A DNA stretch of 64,000 nt from assembly GCA_051294375.1 (NCBI GenBank), contig CM119265.1, positions 20,306,966-20,370,965 on the forward strand, read 5' to 3'. This stretch comes from Paraspadella gotoi (Eukaryota; Chaetognatha). Under the pieces are notes generated by a model. The model did not search any database and was not told where the DNA came from. It saw only the letters and a list, made by a program, of their open reading frames with translations. Shown here in pieces: positions 48,712 to 61,648 of this stretch; positions within the stretch are counted from its first letter, which is position 1; the number at the start of each line of letters is the position of its first letter. The position numbers and the translations under genes were made by a program.

Positions 48712-49281
48712 TTTAAATGTTTTACTTCAAAACTTCTTTGATTAATAATGAACTATATAGGTTATTTATTCCTCATGATTTTTATATATCTGTGAACAAA
48801 ACAGTATATTATATTAAAAGTAACAATCGAAACAAAGCGTTTATCAATAACGTAAAGATGTATAAATCAAATCGCTCGAAAAAAAATCGTATTTTTTTTT
48901 TGCAAGAAATAAAGAAAGACAACAATATTATATGTTCGCGAGAATGAAATGTACAACAATTGTATAGATAAGTTTTATTATTCTATAAAATTAATATCAA
49001 TATTAATATTATTATCTAATGTGTCGTGGTAATAATCGTACATTAAGAAAATAAAATATGAAACAAGAAAAATCCTTTTTCTGACTTTTTCGGCGTTGAG
49101 TGTTGAACATCGTTACCATGGCGAATCCGGAGAACAAAAGACTATCGCCGCACATCTTACTTTAATGCGAGTACTGGGAGTAATGGGAGTACTTGTTTGT
49201 TTACTATTTAATTTTATATTTAAACAATAACACATTATTCAAAATTTTATTAATATTTGGACCCGCCGGTCCGTCCCTACT

Positions 49282-49365
49282 GAAAGCCTGTCCGGAGTCA
49301 GGGGCTAGATAGCTTACTTATTAAATGAATGGACAATTTTTATATTGGTTGTACCGATTTCAAAG
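49282..49365 (+). repeat. retroposon with shared 3' end, copy 5 (fragment)
   Basis: GAAAGCCTGTCCGGAGTCAGG to GTTGTACCGATTTCA, a more diverged copy upstream of the dynein gene. Confidence 0.5.
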
Positions 49366-49639
49366 AGGACAGAGGAGTTTAAAACGCTTCACAACCCTGC
49401 AATAGCCAATACACAAAAATCAAAGAGAGTTTTAAATTCCCACCCCTTCAATTGTAGGGTCACGGTTAAGTAGGGGCCAATTCTTCTACATTTACTTTAA
49501 AAAATAATTGAAAACGAAGGTTTGGGCTGGTATGATGGAGTGCTCTGTAAAATAATCCTCAGAGTGACTCAAATTAGTAAGACTGAGACTGTTTTTAAAA
49601 ACCTTCGACTAATTTTTTCTTGCAAAAACAAGAAGCTCT

Positions 49640-50060
49640 TCTCTCGATCGATACTTTCCCCGTCTTCGATCGAGCTTCGCGCTAATCTCAGACCCTGTCC
49701 TTTCGTCAGTCGTCACGCCGAGACGAAGCACGAGCCAGCACGCGCAGTGCGCACGACCCGCCGCCGCCTCGCTGCCGCATCCGAAAGGCAAGGTTCGACA
49801 AAAAAAGAAACAAAAAAACTAAGCTCTGCTTTAGAGGAAGAGACTTACCCGAGAAAAGCCGTTGTCATGACGACGTCACCATCGGATTCTTTCTTCCGCT
49901 GCCGCGTCGGCTGCCTCTTCCTCCTACGTAAGGCGAAGTCAGCCTCGTGGCTCGTCGTCTCCGTGGAAGACGCTTACCTCTTCCTACGTTAACCACCACC
50001 ACCGCCGCTGCCGCCTACTCTTTTACCAACTACACGAGCACCACTACCGCCACCACCACC
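49640..50060. promoter_or_regulatory. CpG-rich island, candidate promoter region
   Basis: A CpG-dense stretch (CGATCGAGCTTCGCGC, GCACGCGCAGTGCGC, CCGCCGCCGCCTCGC) about 1 kb upstream of the dynein start. On the minus strand a good donor (CTCGG|GTAAGT at 49843) follows an ATG-containing segment, so a 5' non-coding dynein exon could lie here. Purely inferential. Confidence 0.3.
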
Positions 50061-50527
50061 ACCAATGCGCCTCGCAGTTTCCTAGAGACTTTCACCGTTT
50101 TTTCTCTTCTCGGTAGCACAATCACAACACAAGAAACTGCACTAAATTTTATTGCACTTTTTTGGCGGATAAAATTTGCCTTTTTAATTAAGAAAATAAG
50201 CACCAGAGGATTTTTTTTTGCACCGCAATTCAAAACACGATTTAAGTCTTAAATAGAGAATTTATGGAAATCGGGATTTAACTCACTCAAAACTTATTAA
50301 TCGACGGCTTCATTATCTCTACTCGACTCCTTCGCCTACGAGTAAGTTAAAAAAAGTTTGTTAAAGACAACGGCGTAAATAAAGACAATTATATTTATAA
50401 ATATTCCATTTCATCTTATGTAGGATAAAAAATCTAGCTTTCGATGTTTCTGTATTCTTTGCCCTCTAAATACAAAAACGATTCCCGTATCATTTTTTTT
50501 TTGCTGAAAAAAAAAAGAGAAAGAAAA

Positions 50528-50842
50528 ATGGCCTCATGGTCGGCGTTTGTTAGTGCGGAAATTTGGGTAAGAAAAATATACTCGGTTGACAGAGTAGGGG
50601 ATCGGGACGGGGAGACGTCGGGGCGAAGAGTTTGGCGTCGTCTTAAGGCCGCAGGCCCGCAGAGGGGTCGACGTCGGACGGCGTCGCCGGGGATTAAATG
50701 GGACAATTGGGTGAGAGAGGGCGAGGGGGCCCCAAGAGGGGCTCCGAAAAGGCCTCGATTCGGAAAGGAAGAGGGCGTTGCGACAGGGGCCAAAGGAGAG
50801 TTAGCCCGAGGCACGAAAAACACGACGGACTCGATGGTTTAG
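50528..50842 (+). CDS. uncertain 104-residue ORF in GC-rich DNA
   Basis: ATG with A at -3 and G at +4 (AAAAATGGCC); Arg/Gly-rich product. Overlapping frames on both strands are open over the same bases, so chance is likely. No family recognised. Confidence 0.2.
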   Translation: MASWSAFVSAEIWVRKIYSVDRVGDRDGETSGRRVWRRLKAAGPQRGRRRTASPGIKWDNWVREGEGAPRGAPKRPRFGKEEGVATGAKGELARGTKNTTDSMV

Positions 50843-50943
50843 GAGACGTCGGACTGGACAGTGGACACTCGCCTGATGAGTATCGGATGAGGTTACCGTC
50901 GTCCACCGCAGATCCAATCGTGGGTTCATCGTTCCCGACGAGA

Positions 50944-50973
50944 GCGACGACGACGACGACGACGACGACGATG
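50944..50973. repeat. GAC triplet microsatellite
   Basis: About ten CGA/GAC units. Related triplet arrays occur at 54904-54933 and 55013-55043. Confidence 0.85.
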
Positions 50974-51012
50974 ATCATGAAACTAGAGGCACAACGACTA
51001 AAATTAGTGTAG

Positions 51013-52037
51013 TAGTCAAAGGAGAGAAGAGGACGTAAGATGGTCCTTTTCTTTCGGTTTTATCGTAAAAGAATAATAAGGGTTGACGCGTGGGTCGTGC
51101 AACGTGAAGGATAATTTGTACACCAAAAATAAATACCACTTCGGGTCTATGGGCGCCGCTGAGGTCAGTCGAAGAAGAAACAGGATGGCGATGCAATTTT
51201 TATTACCTTCTATGGTAGGGGTCGTTAGCTGTTTTCAACTGGGGCAGTGAAGATAAGCGGACGGTTCGGAAGGGTTTTGCAACCTTCATGGGACATCGAG
51301 AGCAGAAGCTAAAAAAACAATTGGATAAGGAGGACGGAGGGAGAGAGAGAGAAAAAAAAAGAGAGAGAGTGAGAGAGAGAGGGAGAGAGAGAGAAAGAGA
51401 GAGAGAAACGAAACAATTCTAACATATAATATTATTATATCCAAAAGTAGCAAATGATATGAAAAGGTGAAGAGGAAATCTCCCTCGGGTCAGCGGAGAG
51501 AAAATAGGAAAAAAAATCCCCTTTTTTTGGGTCACGCGAATTCGAGACGAGGCCGAAAAAATGACCAGAATCCAACGAAAAGAGAATATGATTTTCCAAG
51601 AAAAAACATAAAACCAAAAAGAGTACGGGAGGGGGGCGGGTGATGAAGAATGGAGGGTTTTTTCTTTTTTCACCATCTTTATCACTCTAAGACGCGCAAT
51701 GAAAATTAGTTTTCAGTCTCTTGTTTCTCAAAAAAAGCTAGAGGAGGCGGTACGTCAAACGCGTGCCCTTTGGTGATAAAAAAAAAAAGAAGCGAAGAGC
51801 TTAAATCTAATTCGAGAGGAAGCTTGTTCGAATCGCAAGGAACATTAATAAAATGCTGAACCAAATCTAGGTATTTCGTCCTTACCTTCGAAAAGTCGAC
51901 CTTACCCTGAGTTTATTTCATATCCACCTCCACATCCCGTCATCGTCGCCCATACTGAGCTTGTCTCCCTCACCTCCTCATCCATCGCAGGGAATCGACC
52001 ATTACTTTCTCTCGGTCAGAATCAAACTGACGACAGG

Positions 52038-52086
<49 letters not shown>

Positions 52087-53405
52087 CTTCTGCTCCTCTC
52101 TCTCTCTCTCTCTCTGATCTGAAGATATCAATCTCTGTCCATTTTTGATGCCCCGCCATATTCTTCTGTGCGACCCGAGAATTTCATCGGTCGTTGTTTT
52201 TTCCTTACCTTTCCTTACCTTTTCTTTTCCTCTTTTTTCCTTTTCTATTTTTCCCAGTCTTAACTCATCTCCCTTTAACTCTATCTTCTCCCTCACCCTT
52301 TTATTTTGTCAGAACCTACCGGCGTCGGACGTCCCTATTTCGAAAATAATTTAGAGAATAAGGTTTTGAAAACATGCTTTAATTCTAACGCTCTATTTCT
52401 AATGCTTTATTTCTAATGCTTTATTTATATAATGATCTAATGGTTGCATAGTTCTTATAGTAAAAAAAAGTTATTCTAGGCTTATCTATCAGTCTAATTA
52501 TATCGAAGCTTGTGTTTCTATGTTTTTATTTTATTTTTATGTCCATTTATATTCCTTTTCAATGAATAACAGTTTACAGAGAACAAATACCTCTCTTCTC
52601 TCTCTCTCTGTCAAATTGGCGTTTTCTTTCCCTATCTCTTTCTCTCTTTCTTTCCATCTCTTAGTTTCTTTCTCCTTTTCTCCTCATCATTGTCGTCATC
52701 TTCATCGTCATCGTCGTCGTTCCTTTCCAAGTCGGTCGGATTCATAGGCCAAATTGAAAAATATTTCGTTCTTTAGATAACAAAAATATTTTTTACCCTG
52801 TTTATCAATTCTTAATAAATTATTAATTATCAAATTCAATTTAATTTTAAAAAAACCTTATTTCATGCTGCACGCACCATTCTCTTGTACGGAAATCAGA
52901 AAACAGACGTTGGAGGGATCCTTCGCAATGGGCGCTCATATGTCTCCTCTTCCTCTTCCTTCTCCTCCTCTTCGTCCTCAGTGTCTTCGCAGCTCTTGCC
53001 TTACCCGTCCCTTACCATCTCATTCTTATTCCGCCTCTTTGCTCCAAGACACGTAATTTTTATAAGCCTTTCAGTTCCTCGGCACTTCATAGTATCTGCC
53101 TTTATAATGCATAGGAGAAAAATTTGCAAAACATATACCTTCTGCATTACAGACTCAAAGTTTATTTTTTCGCACTTCATTTTCTGAAACGAATTACGAA
53201 TAAAAAAAAAACCCAACAAAAACAAAAGGCTACCTCCTCAACCCTTGCAACGGATCTAGCAAAATTGTGGCTGCGCGTATACGTGTAAATTTAAAAAAAT
53301 AAACCTTGCGGTTGTCAACATCTGGTAGATTTTAGGTAAGTTTACAATGACTTACTATAGATACTGTAGATTACAAAGAGCCAAAAGAGCGAGAAGAGAG
53401 AGAGA

Positions 53406-53481
<76 letters not shown>

Positions 53482-54901
53482 AGCGTTATCAAAGAAAAAC
53501 TCGTTGGAAAGGTCGTTAGGAATATTAATGAAACTGCCGGGCACGGTCGAAGTCAAGTTATTTTAAGGCCTCTTTTTTTTGGGTTCGCTATCTGGATTCA
53601 GTATCAGCCGCTTATCTTCACACGACGAACATTTTTTTTTTTTCGAGGAATTTTTTTTTCTCGGTTGATAGCGTTGAACTCGTTTCATAAACTTCCTGGT
53701 AATTTTTACTTTTTCGTTCCTTAAAAAACGTTTTTACTAAACGTGTCGATGACGTTTTATTCTTTTCGACGTTCCAATTCGTCGTCAAACGGGATTGCTC
53801 TTTCTTTTTCCGCTTCGTTTAAAAATAAAACAATGGAGCGCGCGTTAATTTAAACGAGGTGAGTTCGATCAAGAGAGGCGCCAATCCTAATAGTTCTCGT
53901 CGCTTTTATTTTCCGTTTCGAAAAGTTCAACGGCCGACTTCTAGTCGGAGGCTTTCTCACGAATGGATTGAACGATTTTATTTTAGTGTTATAAAAAAAA
54001 AATATGAATTTCATTAACTGATATTAAAATTCAATAATTAGCTCGATTCGAGCAACGATTTTCTCTCATCAAGTCGATTGAGAAGAAGAAAAAAAAGAGG
54101 AAAATCTCTTCCATTTTCCATCGATCCTCTTTTCTTTCTTTCTTCGCTGTTTTCTTCTCTTTTTCCTTTTTCCTCCCTTTTTTTTATTCTCCATTTTTTT
54201 TTACGCCAGTTCTTAAACGGAAAGAGAGAGACGCCGCCTTTGAACGCCATTCGTTTATGCAAATGCGCTGAAACGAAATTAAAAAAAAAAACTTTTTTAG
54301 TTTTACTCTCTTCTTTCAGCGTCGTCGTCATCAAGAGGGGCGCTTTTGTTCTTTTTTCTTTCTGTTTGCCGTCTTTTATCCTGCTNNNNNNNNNNAGAGA
54401 GAGAGAGAGAGAGAGAGAGACTAATCGTTTTATAGCGAATCTCGTCCTTTGATTATATTCATCATCAAGGAGCAGAGAAGTATTATTAAGTGAATGTCTG
54501 ACGTTGAATCGCGAGATGATGAACGTTGTAAATCCCTGCGCATTGCAATTCATCCTTTCAAACGATGACCCCTTATTCTACTATCATATTTTACGTCTCT
54601 ATCCCGATCCGACCGATTGTCTAAAGTCCCAATAATCATTGCCTAAATGTCTAAATTTTTCCTTTTTTCCCGAAATTTTTATTTGATAGTATTAGTATCC
54701 CGCCACCTAATCCTCTCACTCTTCCGACTTCCCCGCCCTTCGGCCTTCACCTTCTGATCGTGTGATCTCCCTTCTTCGTAATTCCCTTCAAGTGGCATCC
54801 AAGGATGCCTGAGACCGATTATCTNNNNNNNNNNCCGCTCATTGCGAGCGCGTTTTCCTCTTCCGCGGTTCCAACTTTCTCTTCCGGCTTTTTTTTTGGT
54901 T

Positions 54902-54932
<31 letters not shown>

Positions 54933-56860
54933 TCACATCGTTGGCGGCAGCGGTGAAATCACGGAACCAATGGGCGGAATTTTCGCGTGAAACTCCACTT
55001 CCGCGTTTCACTGACGCAACGACGACGACGACGACGACGACGGCTTTTGAGGATTTGGAATTTACGCTCGATGGTTCACGTGACTTCACGTTTGTTATTT
55101 GTTTTTCAAAGTTGATTTAATTTGTCGAGCGATTTTCTATGCAGTTATTTTCCGCATGATTTGGTTATTGTGCAAAGCTTTGTTTCATTCAGAGAGTATT
55201 AATATTCTTTTAGACGCTTCTCTCTCTGTCTGTCCGTCTGTTTTTTCTTTGCTTTTAAATTTTTGATTTAATTTTTCGCTCAGTGCTTTTTGCGAAAGAG
55301 CTTACTCATTTCACCTCAATGTCACGCGTAATCTTTATCGTTGTTATCCTTCGTCTGGCGACTTTGACCTCACCTCTCTCCCCAAATTTCTCCTTTTTTT
55401 TTTAATTCAGGTAAAAAAAGAGAAAAAAATTTACATTTTCTTCTTTAGAATATGAAATTTTTTTTTCTCAGCCGTCAGAAGACGGGAGACAAGAATCTAA
55501 AGCAATTAGACAACCGATTCAGAAAGAAGCTAATGCGATACGATCATCGGTTTTAGCCCTTGTAATATCTTTTTTTTTTTTGGAAAAAGAATTCTGAATT
55601 CGTCGACCACTACAGATATTCAACATCTCTGATCAAGTGAATGGAAATTGTATAAGTTATTTGGGGATTGAATATAATCGGCAGTAATGTGAGATGTCCT
55701 CGATGATAATTGCTTTGCATGTGTGACTGCTACTATGTCATTATCTTGTATGAGTGATGGATATCTATATCTGTTCTTATATATATATATATATATATAT
55801 GATTATTGGAATTAGTTTTATATTTGTTTGGACCAATTCATAATAATTAACCGGTTATTCATTTCCGTTTTAAGTTGAAATATTGTATGCGGAAAGTATG
55901 GCGTTATGTTAAAAAAACCAGCTGCGCTGGTCAAAAGTCTTTCCACCGCCTTCAAGTCACGCCGAGATTTCTCGCGCTCGATTCATTCGTCCGCCGGCGC
56001 CGGCGTCGGGTCGCCTCTTTTTATCTTCGGAGTCCATGAACCCTAGAGATGGGGAATTTCCGGCGACGACGACGACGAAATCTCGAGACCCAAAAAAACA
56101 AACACGAAAAAATTTTGGGAGAATCCAGATTTTGGAAGACATTAATGCGGTCTTCATAAAGATAAAGCGGGGGTTTGAGAAGAGAGGTAGTAGAGAGAGA
56201 GAGGAGAGTAGAGACATAGTGAGGGAAATAAGTGAGACAGGGCCGGTGTTGTCGGCGACGGGGCTGAAGGCAGGGTGGGGATCTTCAGAGACGATATGAG
56301 TAAAGCGGTGGAATTCTTCGGAAGATACGAGATGAGGAAAGACGGGTATGAAGACTGAAGATTCATGAAAAGACGCGAGTATAGAGGTTAAGCCATTTTT
56401 AAAATTTTATTTGAGAAAAAAGATAACTCTTAAAAGAATGTCTTTGGGAATAAAAAACATTAATAAACAAATCATTCGAAAATAAATATTAAGAGTCCTA
56501 CAGACGTTTCTTTTAGTTTGATTTTTCAATATATTTTTTCGTCAATTTTTCTTTTTGTGTAAGCCCCTGGAGGTTTAGGCCATTCGATGTCGTCAGTATT
56601 TCTTGGAATTCCTTGACTGCTTTGTGTTTGATCAAGTCAAGGGGTTTCAAAACTCAATTTCATTGTTTGGTAGGATATTCCTGGCGCTGGTGACGGGAAA
56701 TCAAGTTCACAGTCAGTTTTCGCCCTCTATGACAACTTTGATATTGCATTAAATTAAGTAATTGTCTTCTTGATTTCTTTTCGTTATCGCTTCTTCATTT
56801 TCTGACAATTAGGACTAATTGTTTTAAAGCAGCTCATTAGAGAATTAGGCCTGACTGAAA
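51013..56860. other. microsatellite-rich region without supported gene
   Basis: Contains GA tracts (51342-51411, 53396-53482), CT tracts (52043-52113), GTC/ACG triplet arrays (54904-54933, 55013-55043) and two N gaps. Long frames such as those near 53347, 54038 and 54679 are translations of these arrays (ERERER, DDDDDD). Confidence 0.55.
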
Positions 56861-56866
56861 AAAAAA

Positions 56867-57016
56867 GAGTCCGAGACCGATGATGACGACGACGACGACA
56901 CGCCGATTTTCAGAGCCGTCGGTTCGGACAGCAAGAGCGAACTAACCAACAAAATAGCACGCAGCGGCGCTCGTTTCAAATCAAGCATAAAGATACAACA
57001 CAGACAGCAAACATAA
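56867..57016 (+). CDS. possible terminal exon fragment (Asp-rich)
   Basis: An open frame of 49 codons ending in TAA: ESET, seven Asp, TPIFRAVGSDSKSELTNKIA, then basic residues. Preceded by an in-frame TGA at 56842-56854 and a purine tract, so the acceptor is unclear. Composition looks protein-like, but there is no homology I recognise. Confidence 0.2.
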   Translation, partial: ESETDDDDDDDTPIFRAVGSDSKSELTNKIARSGARFKSSIKIQHRQQT

Positions 57017-58200
57017 CAAGACACTAACACCGACTTGATATCGTCCTTTAGGCAAGGTCGATGATCAAGCTCCGCGGTTGAACCGTCTTTTCACCTCTGG
57101 ACTTTCTCCGAGCGGTGGACAGCAGATATGACGTGTAAATCGCGATCGTTTGCTGTACATTTTGCATTGTACTATATCAAATGAAAATGAAAATCGCAGT
57201 AAGAGAAAACTTCTTCTAGACGTTGACGGATCCTAGAATTTAAGATCGACGATATTCATTTCCTCCGAATGTCACTTCATAAAAAAGATGTATTAGATGA
57301 GAAACGACGATACACAGGCCCGGCTCCTGGCAGCCGGAGGGTAACAAGTAGCGGCAGATTCCGACCAATATGTCGTGCTATAATATATCATATACGTTTG
57401 AGGCTATATTAACCGCAGGCCTCGTGTTAGTGTCCAGATCGGACTTGTTTTGTATGGTAGATGTATCAAAATCCAGAAACTAACTTTTTCAAGTTTCTTT
57501 TTATAAAGTTAACTCCCTTTAAATGAGTTTTTATCATCATTTGTTTTTTAAAAACCAAAAAGAGTAAATGGCGGACCGACCTGATAAGCGTCCTAATAGA
57601 TCTAAGCACACAGCCCGCTAAAAAATATGGGCCAATAAAAATACATAGCGGGGTGGAAGAGTCAGTGCTTGATTTCCGACCAGAAGGAATTTTTTTATGG
57701 GCTTTCAGAACAGGCGGTCGTCCGTTTGTTGTTGTCCATCATTCTGACATTGCGACGGTTTTTATCATTTCCATCGAAGACCTGCTTTTTTTTTTTACTG
57801 ATATCCATTGTATGGTAAATCACAAATTATCAGCGTTATGCTAATCAATGTTATTGACATTCATGACATGCTAAACAACAATGATTAGCATTGATGGGCC
57901 TGGTCATCAGCGATGGCGCGTTGGAGAACCGCGGGTCGTAGAACTCTCCGACTGGAGGCGTCTGGCCACGCTCCGTTCGAACTGCGTGGGCGCTGCTTCG
58001 CACGTGGGCGGTCGCGCGCAGACAAGTTGGCGTGCACAGCCGCCAAACTGTGCGTTACGCTGCTGCTGTTTTTTTGTTTTGCGACGGAGAAATAAAGTCA
58101 ACCGGGTGGCGACCCAATGCGCGGAGCTGCATAAAGAGAGAGGGAGACAGAGAAAGAGAGTGAGAGAGAGACGAGAGACAGAGTGAGAGAGAAAGAGTAA

Positions 58201-58231
<31 letters not shown>

Positions 58232-58713
58232 AGGAAGATTGTTAGAGAGAGAGAGAAGAGGCGGGCACTTAAATATATTGCACGATGACATGCGGCGCCG
58301 GAAGCCGCATCTTTGCTGCGTCTTTTCCGTACGCGGGGAAAAGAGAGGAGAGAGAGAGAGAGGAGATGAGAAGAGAGAGAAAGGGAGAGAGAGGAGAGAG
58401 AGAGAGGAGAGAGAGAGAGGAGGTGTGGAGGGGTGAGGGAGCGGCATATTAGGATCATTAACGAGGTGCTTCCGGTTCTTCAGAAGAAACAGAGGAAAAA
58501 AAGAAAGAAGAAGAAGAAAAGGAGGAAAAAGAGGAAAGAAAACTTCTTGTCAAAAGAAGAAGCAGTGTTTTGTGTTGTTTTTTTTTCGAAAAGAAGAAGA
58601 GAATTTTGTTTCGTATTAAAACCATTTTCGCTCCCGGACGCTTGCAGCCTCTTATAAATAAAATATAGCTTGTATGTATACTACATAATATATAGGATAT
58701 AGTATTGCGAGAG

Positions 58714-58788
<75 letters not shown>

Positions 58789-59087
58789 GAGAGAGAGAGC
58801 ATTCCCACTCCGATCGTTTTCAGCTTCGTTTGGACTTTAATGATGCTCGCGCGCGAATGACTCGAGAATCTTCATTTAAAAAAAACGTGCGCGAACATTT
58901 TGAGTCTCGATTTCGATAATTAATTTCGACTGCTTTATCGCTCATTAAGGTGGGCGAGTGTTCGCTCGCGGAACGTTAATGAGAAGTATGATTTATTTTC
59001 AAATATAAAAGTTAAAACTTTTTAAAAGGTGGATCATGTTAAATTTAAGGTCGGTCTTCGTCGTCGTTCGCCTCCGTTCTGATTTTC
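57017..59087. other. region without supported gene; GA arrays
   Basis: CpG-rich block at 57890-58060, then GA-rich arrays at 58130-58260, 58340-58440 and 58705-58800. The 183-residue minus-strand frame (57907-58458) is mostly translated CT repeat. Confidence 0.5.
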
Positions 59088-59300
59088 TTGCGCAACGGTC
59101 GTCTTGCGAGGAGCCTCGATCCCGACGAGGCTTCTCGGGATCTCCCGTCTGAACCCGGAGAAAGTCCTTTTCCCGATAGTGGCTCATGTGTCCTCGCTCT
59201 CAATGAGCTGAGGAATGATGATGTAATTTCGATGCATTCATCTCTTTCTATAAGGACTCACGATTACGGATATCCATGTTACGACGGATGTAGAACTTGA
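59088..59300 (+). CDS. candidate terminal exon of an unidentified gene
   Basis: An open frame ending in TGA with protein-like composition: SLDPDEASRDLPSEPGESP, CVLALNELRNDDVISMHSS, THDYGYPCYDGCRT. No upstream ATG in frame; an acceptor-like GCGAG occurs at 59110 (phase 2). Upstream exons of the same gene were not found. Confidence 0.35.
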   Translation: MRNGRLARSLDPDEASRDLPSEPGESPFPDSGSCVLALNELRNDDVISMHSSLSIRTHDYGYPCYDGCRT

Positions 59301-59654
59301 AAAAAGGTTAATTTTCCGAGGATCGTTCCGTCAAGATAGAGGCTCACCCTTAACCGGCCAGAACCTTCTCTTCTCCCCTTCATGCCCCGGTGCCTTCTCT
59401 TCCCCTCTCACGGCCCTTCTCCTCCCTCTCAGAGGCGCGTCGCTCCTCGTCCTCCCCGGAGTCAACGGATAGAGTCTGGAGATCGGACTCTCTCTGCTCA
59501 ATTTCTCTCTCGGTCAGGCAGACCTTCCCTCTCACCTTCTCGCCCTTTTATGTACCCTTGTTCCCTCTTGTTATAGCTGACTGTACCTACCTCTTTCACT
59601 AATGAGAGACGAGTAAGAACCTACCTTTAGCTAGAATACCTCATCTTCCCAGTG

Positions 59655-59727
59655 CGCCCAATGTGGGGCTCGAACCCACGACCCGGATTAAGAGTCCCGT
59701 GTTCTAACAATTAATTTATCACAGATT
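59655..59727 (-). pseudogene. tRNA-Lys(CTT)-derived pseudogene
   Basis: On the minus strand: GGGACTCTTAATCCGGG as anticodon arm (CTT, one mismatch in the stem), GTCGTGGGTTCGAGCCCCAC as a perfect T arm, and TTGGGCG as the 3' acceptor strand. The 5' third (TCTGTGATAAATTAATTG...) does not pair, so no cloverleaf forms. Probably a 5'-decayed tRNA copy or SINE head. Confidence 0.7.
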
Positions 59728-60604
59728 TTTTTCGACAAGTTGATGCAATTTCATCGAAAAGAGTTAATCGGCGTACCCCGTTTGTTCAATGTTTCACGAA
59801 TTAAAATAGTTGCTCACGTACATTCTCCTCCACGTAACTCGACATCGTTTGTATACAACGGTTGTAAATTCATAAATAATTCGTTCGAATGGTCAAATAG
59901 ACATCGTCGCTTGGATGGCAATACCAATTCTGTCAACTCGATCCTCCGAGATGTATATTAGTTAACCCGTTCATGTCCCGATGTAAACGTACATGAGCTT
60001 CGTTTCCTCGGATCCTGGTCCGAAGCTGAAGCGCAAAGCGCCCGAGGAATTATGAATGAGAATGCGAAATACGAAATTAATCGTCTTCGTTTCGTGTTAA
60101 AAATTTTCTCTTTACTAATGCGGTAGATCATCGACTGAAGTATCGCATCGAAGAAAAGGTAGGAAAGAGAAAAAGGAACGGAAAAGGGAATAAAGGATAG
60201 AATCGCTTAGGTTAGTTCGGTTCGGCGCACGAACGTTGAACGAACGAAGTCTCGGAGGATGTCGCCAGCCTCCCACAAGGGTATTTGTCATTGTGGTTCC
60301 TGGCCATTAGATTCAAAGCTGATTTGGTCTCGAATATCTGCGGTGCAGGCGAAATAGAATCGGTCAACGGCTTTGGATCGGACCCGGGAACGCACAGGCT
60401 AAATTGCAAAAAAAGGTTGGCTCTTTGGCTGGAAGTGTTTTCTGTTTGATTAAGTCGCAGAAAATGGACGCTCGTCGCGCTTTCAGGATTCGGATAACTT
60501 TCTAATCCCGTGACGTCAAAGCATCTCGAGACGACGCGTCGCACCTCCGCCCCGCCGCCATACCGAGCCACACTCAGCCACCCCGAAGTCTCCCGCCCGT
60601 CACC

Positions 60605-60726
60605 ATGCCCAGTCAGCCCCCCGCCAATGTAGACAACTCCCGAGAACAAGAAATCGACAAAACAATCCGAAACCGATCCAAGCCCCGACGGCGGCCGAAC
60701 GCAGCTAAAAATTTTCCGACCACGAG
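60605..60726 (+). CDS. candidate first coding exon, unidentified gene
   Basis: ATG in good context (GTCACCATGC). Translation MPSQPPANVDNSREQEIDKT then a basic stretch RNRSKPRRRPNAAK, ending at a strong donor CACGAG|GTGAGA in phase 2, which fits the exon at 61034. An antisense 145-residue frame (60212-60649) competes. Confidence 0.4.
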
Positions 60727-61033
60727 GTGAGAGGCTTTGGAAGTCTCAGAGTTACGCCGTTCGTGACACGTCGAGGAGGGAAGTATCCACTTTGAATGAC
60801 GTCCTCCACCTTTAGGGGTGAGGAATGAGGCGGTGGAGTGGTTTGAATTGAATTTGGAGTCTGAACTGGAGTGGAGAATTGTGAGAATTGGTCTCGAATT
60901 CTTATCCCCAAATAATTCGCCCCACTCTGGTTTTTGGTATCTTGCCTAGACCTTTTGTCGTAAATTTGGACTTGGGGTTCCAGCGTCGTGCAATTTTTTG
61001 TTAAAAAAATGAAATAGAAAAAAAGCAAACCAG

Positions 61034-61320
61034 TTCTTTTCAAAACGGTGAGTCGCAAAGTCAAGCATCAGCATCTCTTTCTCTCTTTCGTCCTTCCTTC
61101 TTCTTCAACTCCAAAGGATCATGTTCTTTACCTCGCATTCATCATCCCGACCGTTCTCGAAGGCCTCTTCAACGCCTTCAACCTCGGGCGGATTCGCGCA
61201 CTCTCTTTGAGACGATTGTTGACGGGCCCTCTCCGTCTTCCTCCGCGGAGACTCGAGGAGCGCGTCATTCCTCGCGTGGAGCGGTCTACGCCGGGGTCAA
61301 TCAGGATTCTTTTGACGAAG
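61034..61320 (+). CDS. candidate second exon, Ser/Arg-rich
   Basis: 287 bases, phase 2 to phase 1; acceptor AAACCAG, donor ACGAAG|GTGAGC (strong). Contains ESQSQASASLSLF, SRTLFETIVDGPSPSSS and VYAGVNQDSFDE. A stronger acceptor (TTCAACTCCAAAG, 61116) lies inside and is an alternative. Family not recognised. Confidence 0.4.
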
Positions 61321-61564
61321 GTGAGCGACACGGGATAACAGGATGACTGACAAAACGTTAAAACCGCCCGAGCCGACTGACCAAGACGTCACCGGTCGGG
61401 AACCGAACAGAACACGACCGGACCGGACCGGACCGACGGATTCGAGGCGGACTCGAGCCGATGACCGATAAAGAAAGAAAATGAATTGAAAAGAAACGAA
61501 ACGAGGATCGAATATCGTGTTTCTTCCAATCTAAATTTCCCCCCATATTTCTTCGTCCTCTCAG

Positions 61565-61648
61565 AGTCAGATGCACGAATTCTTGTAAACAACTTTCGTC
61601 GGAAGCTCGTCGCGGACGACGAGTTGAAGCTATTCAGGAAGCGACCAG
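61565..61648 (+). CDS. candidate third exon
   Basis: 28 codons, phase 1-1. Excellent acceptor (TTTCTTCGTCCTCTCAG), donor CCAG|GTGTCC. Reads ESDARILVNNFRRKLVAD, then DELKLFRKRP. It continues the frame of the exon at 61034. Confidence 0.4.

Noticed and set aside
53347-53724. 125-residue plus-strand ORF
   Set aside because: Its core is an ER-repeat encoded by a GA tract.
57907-58458. 183-residue minus-strand ORF
   Set aside because: Mostly Ser/Leu from CT microsatellites.
60212-60649. 145-residue minus-strand ORF
   Set aside because: No family recognised and the end overlaps a plus-strand exon with a better start and donor; left unresolved, not annotated.
61128-61331. 67-residue minus-strand ORF with a donor-like GAG|GTAAAG
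   Set aside because: The plus-strand exon 61034-61320 joins its neighbours in phase; the minus frame has no partner exon.
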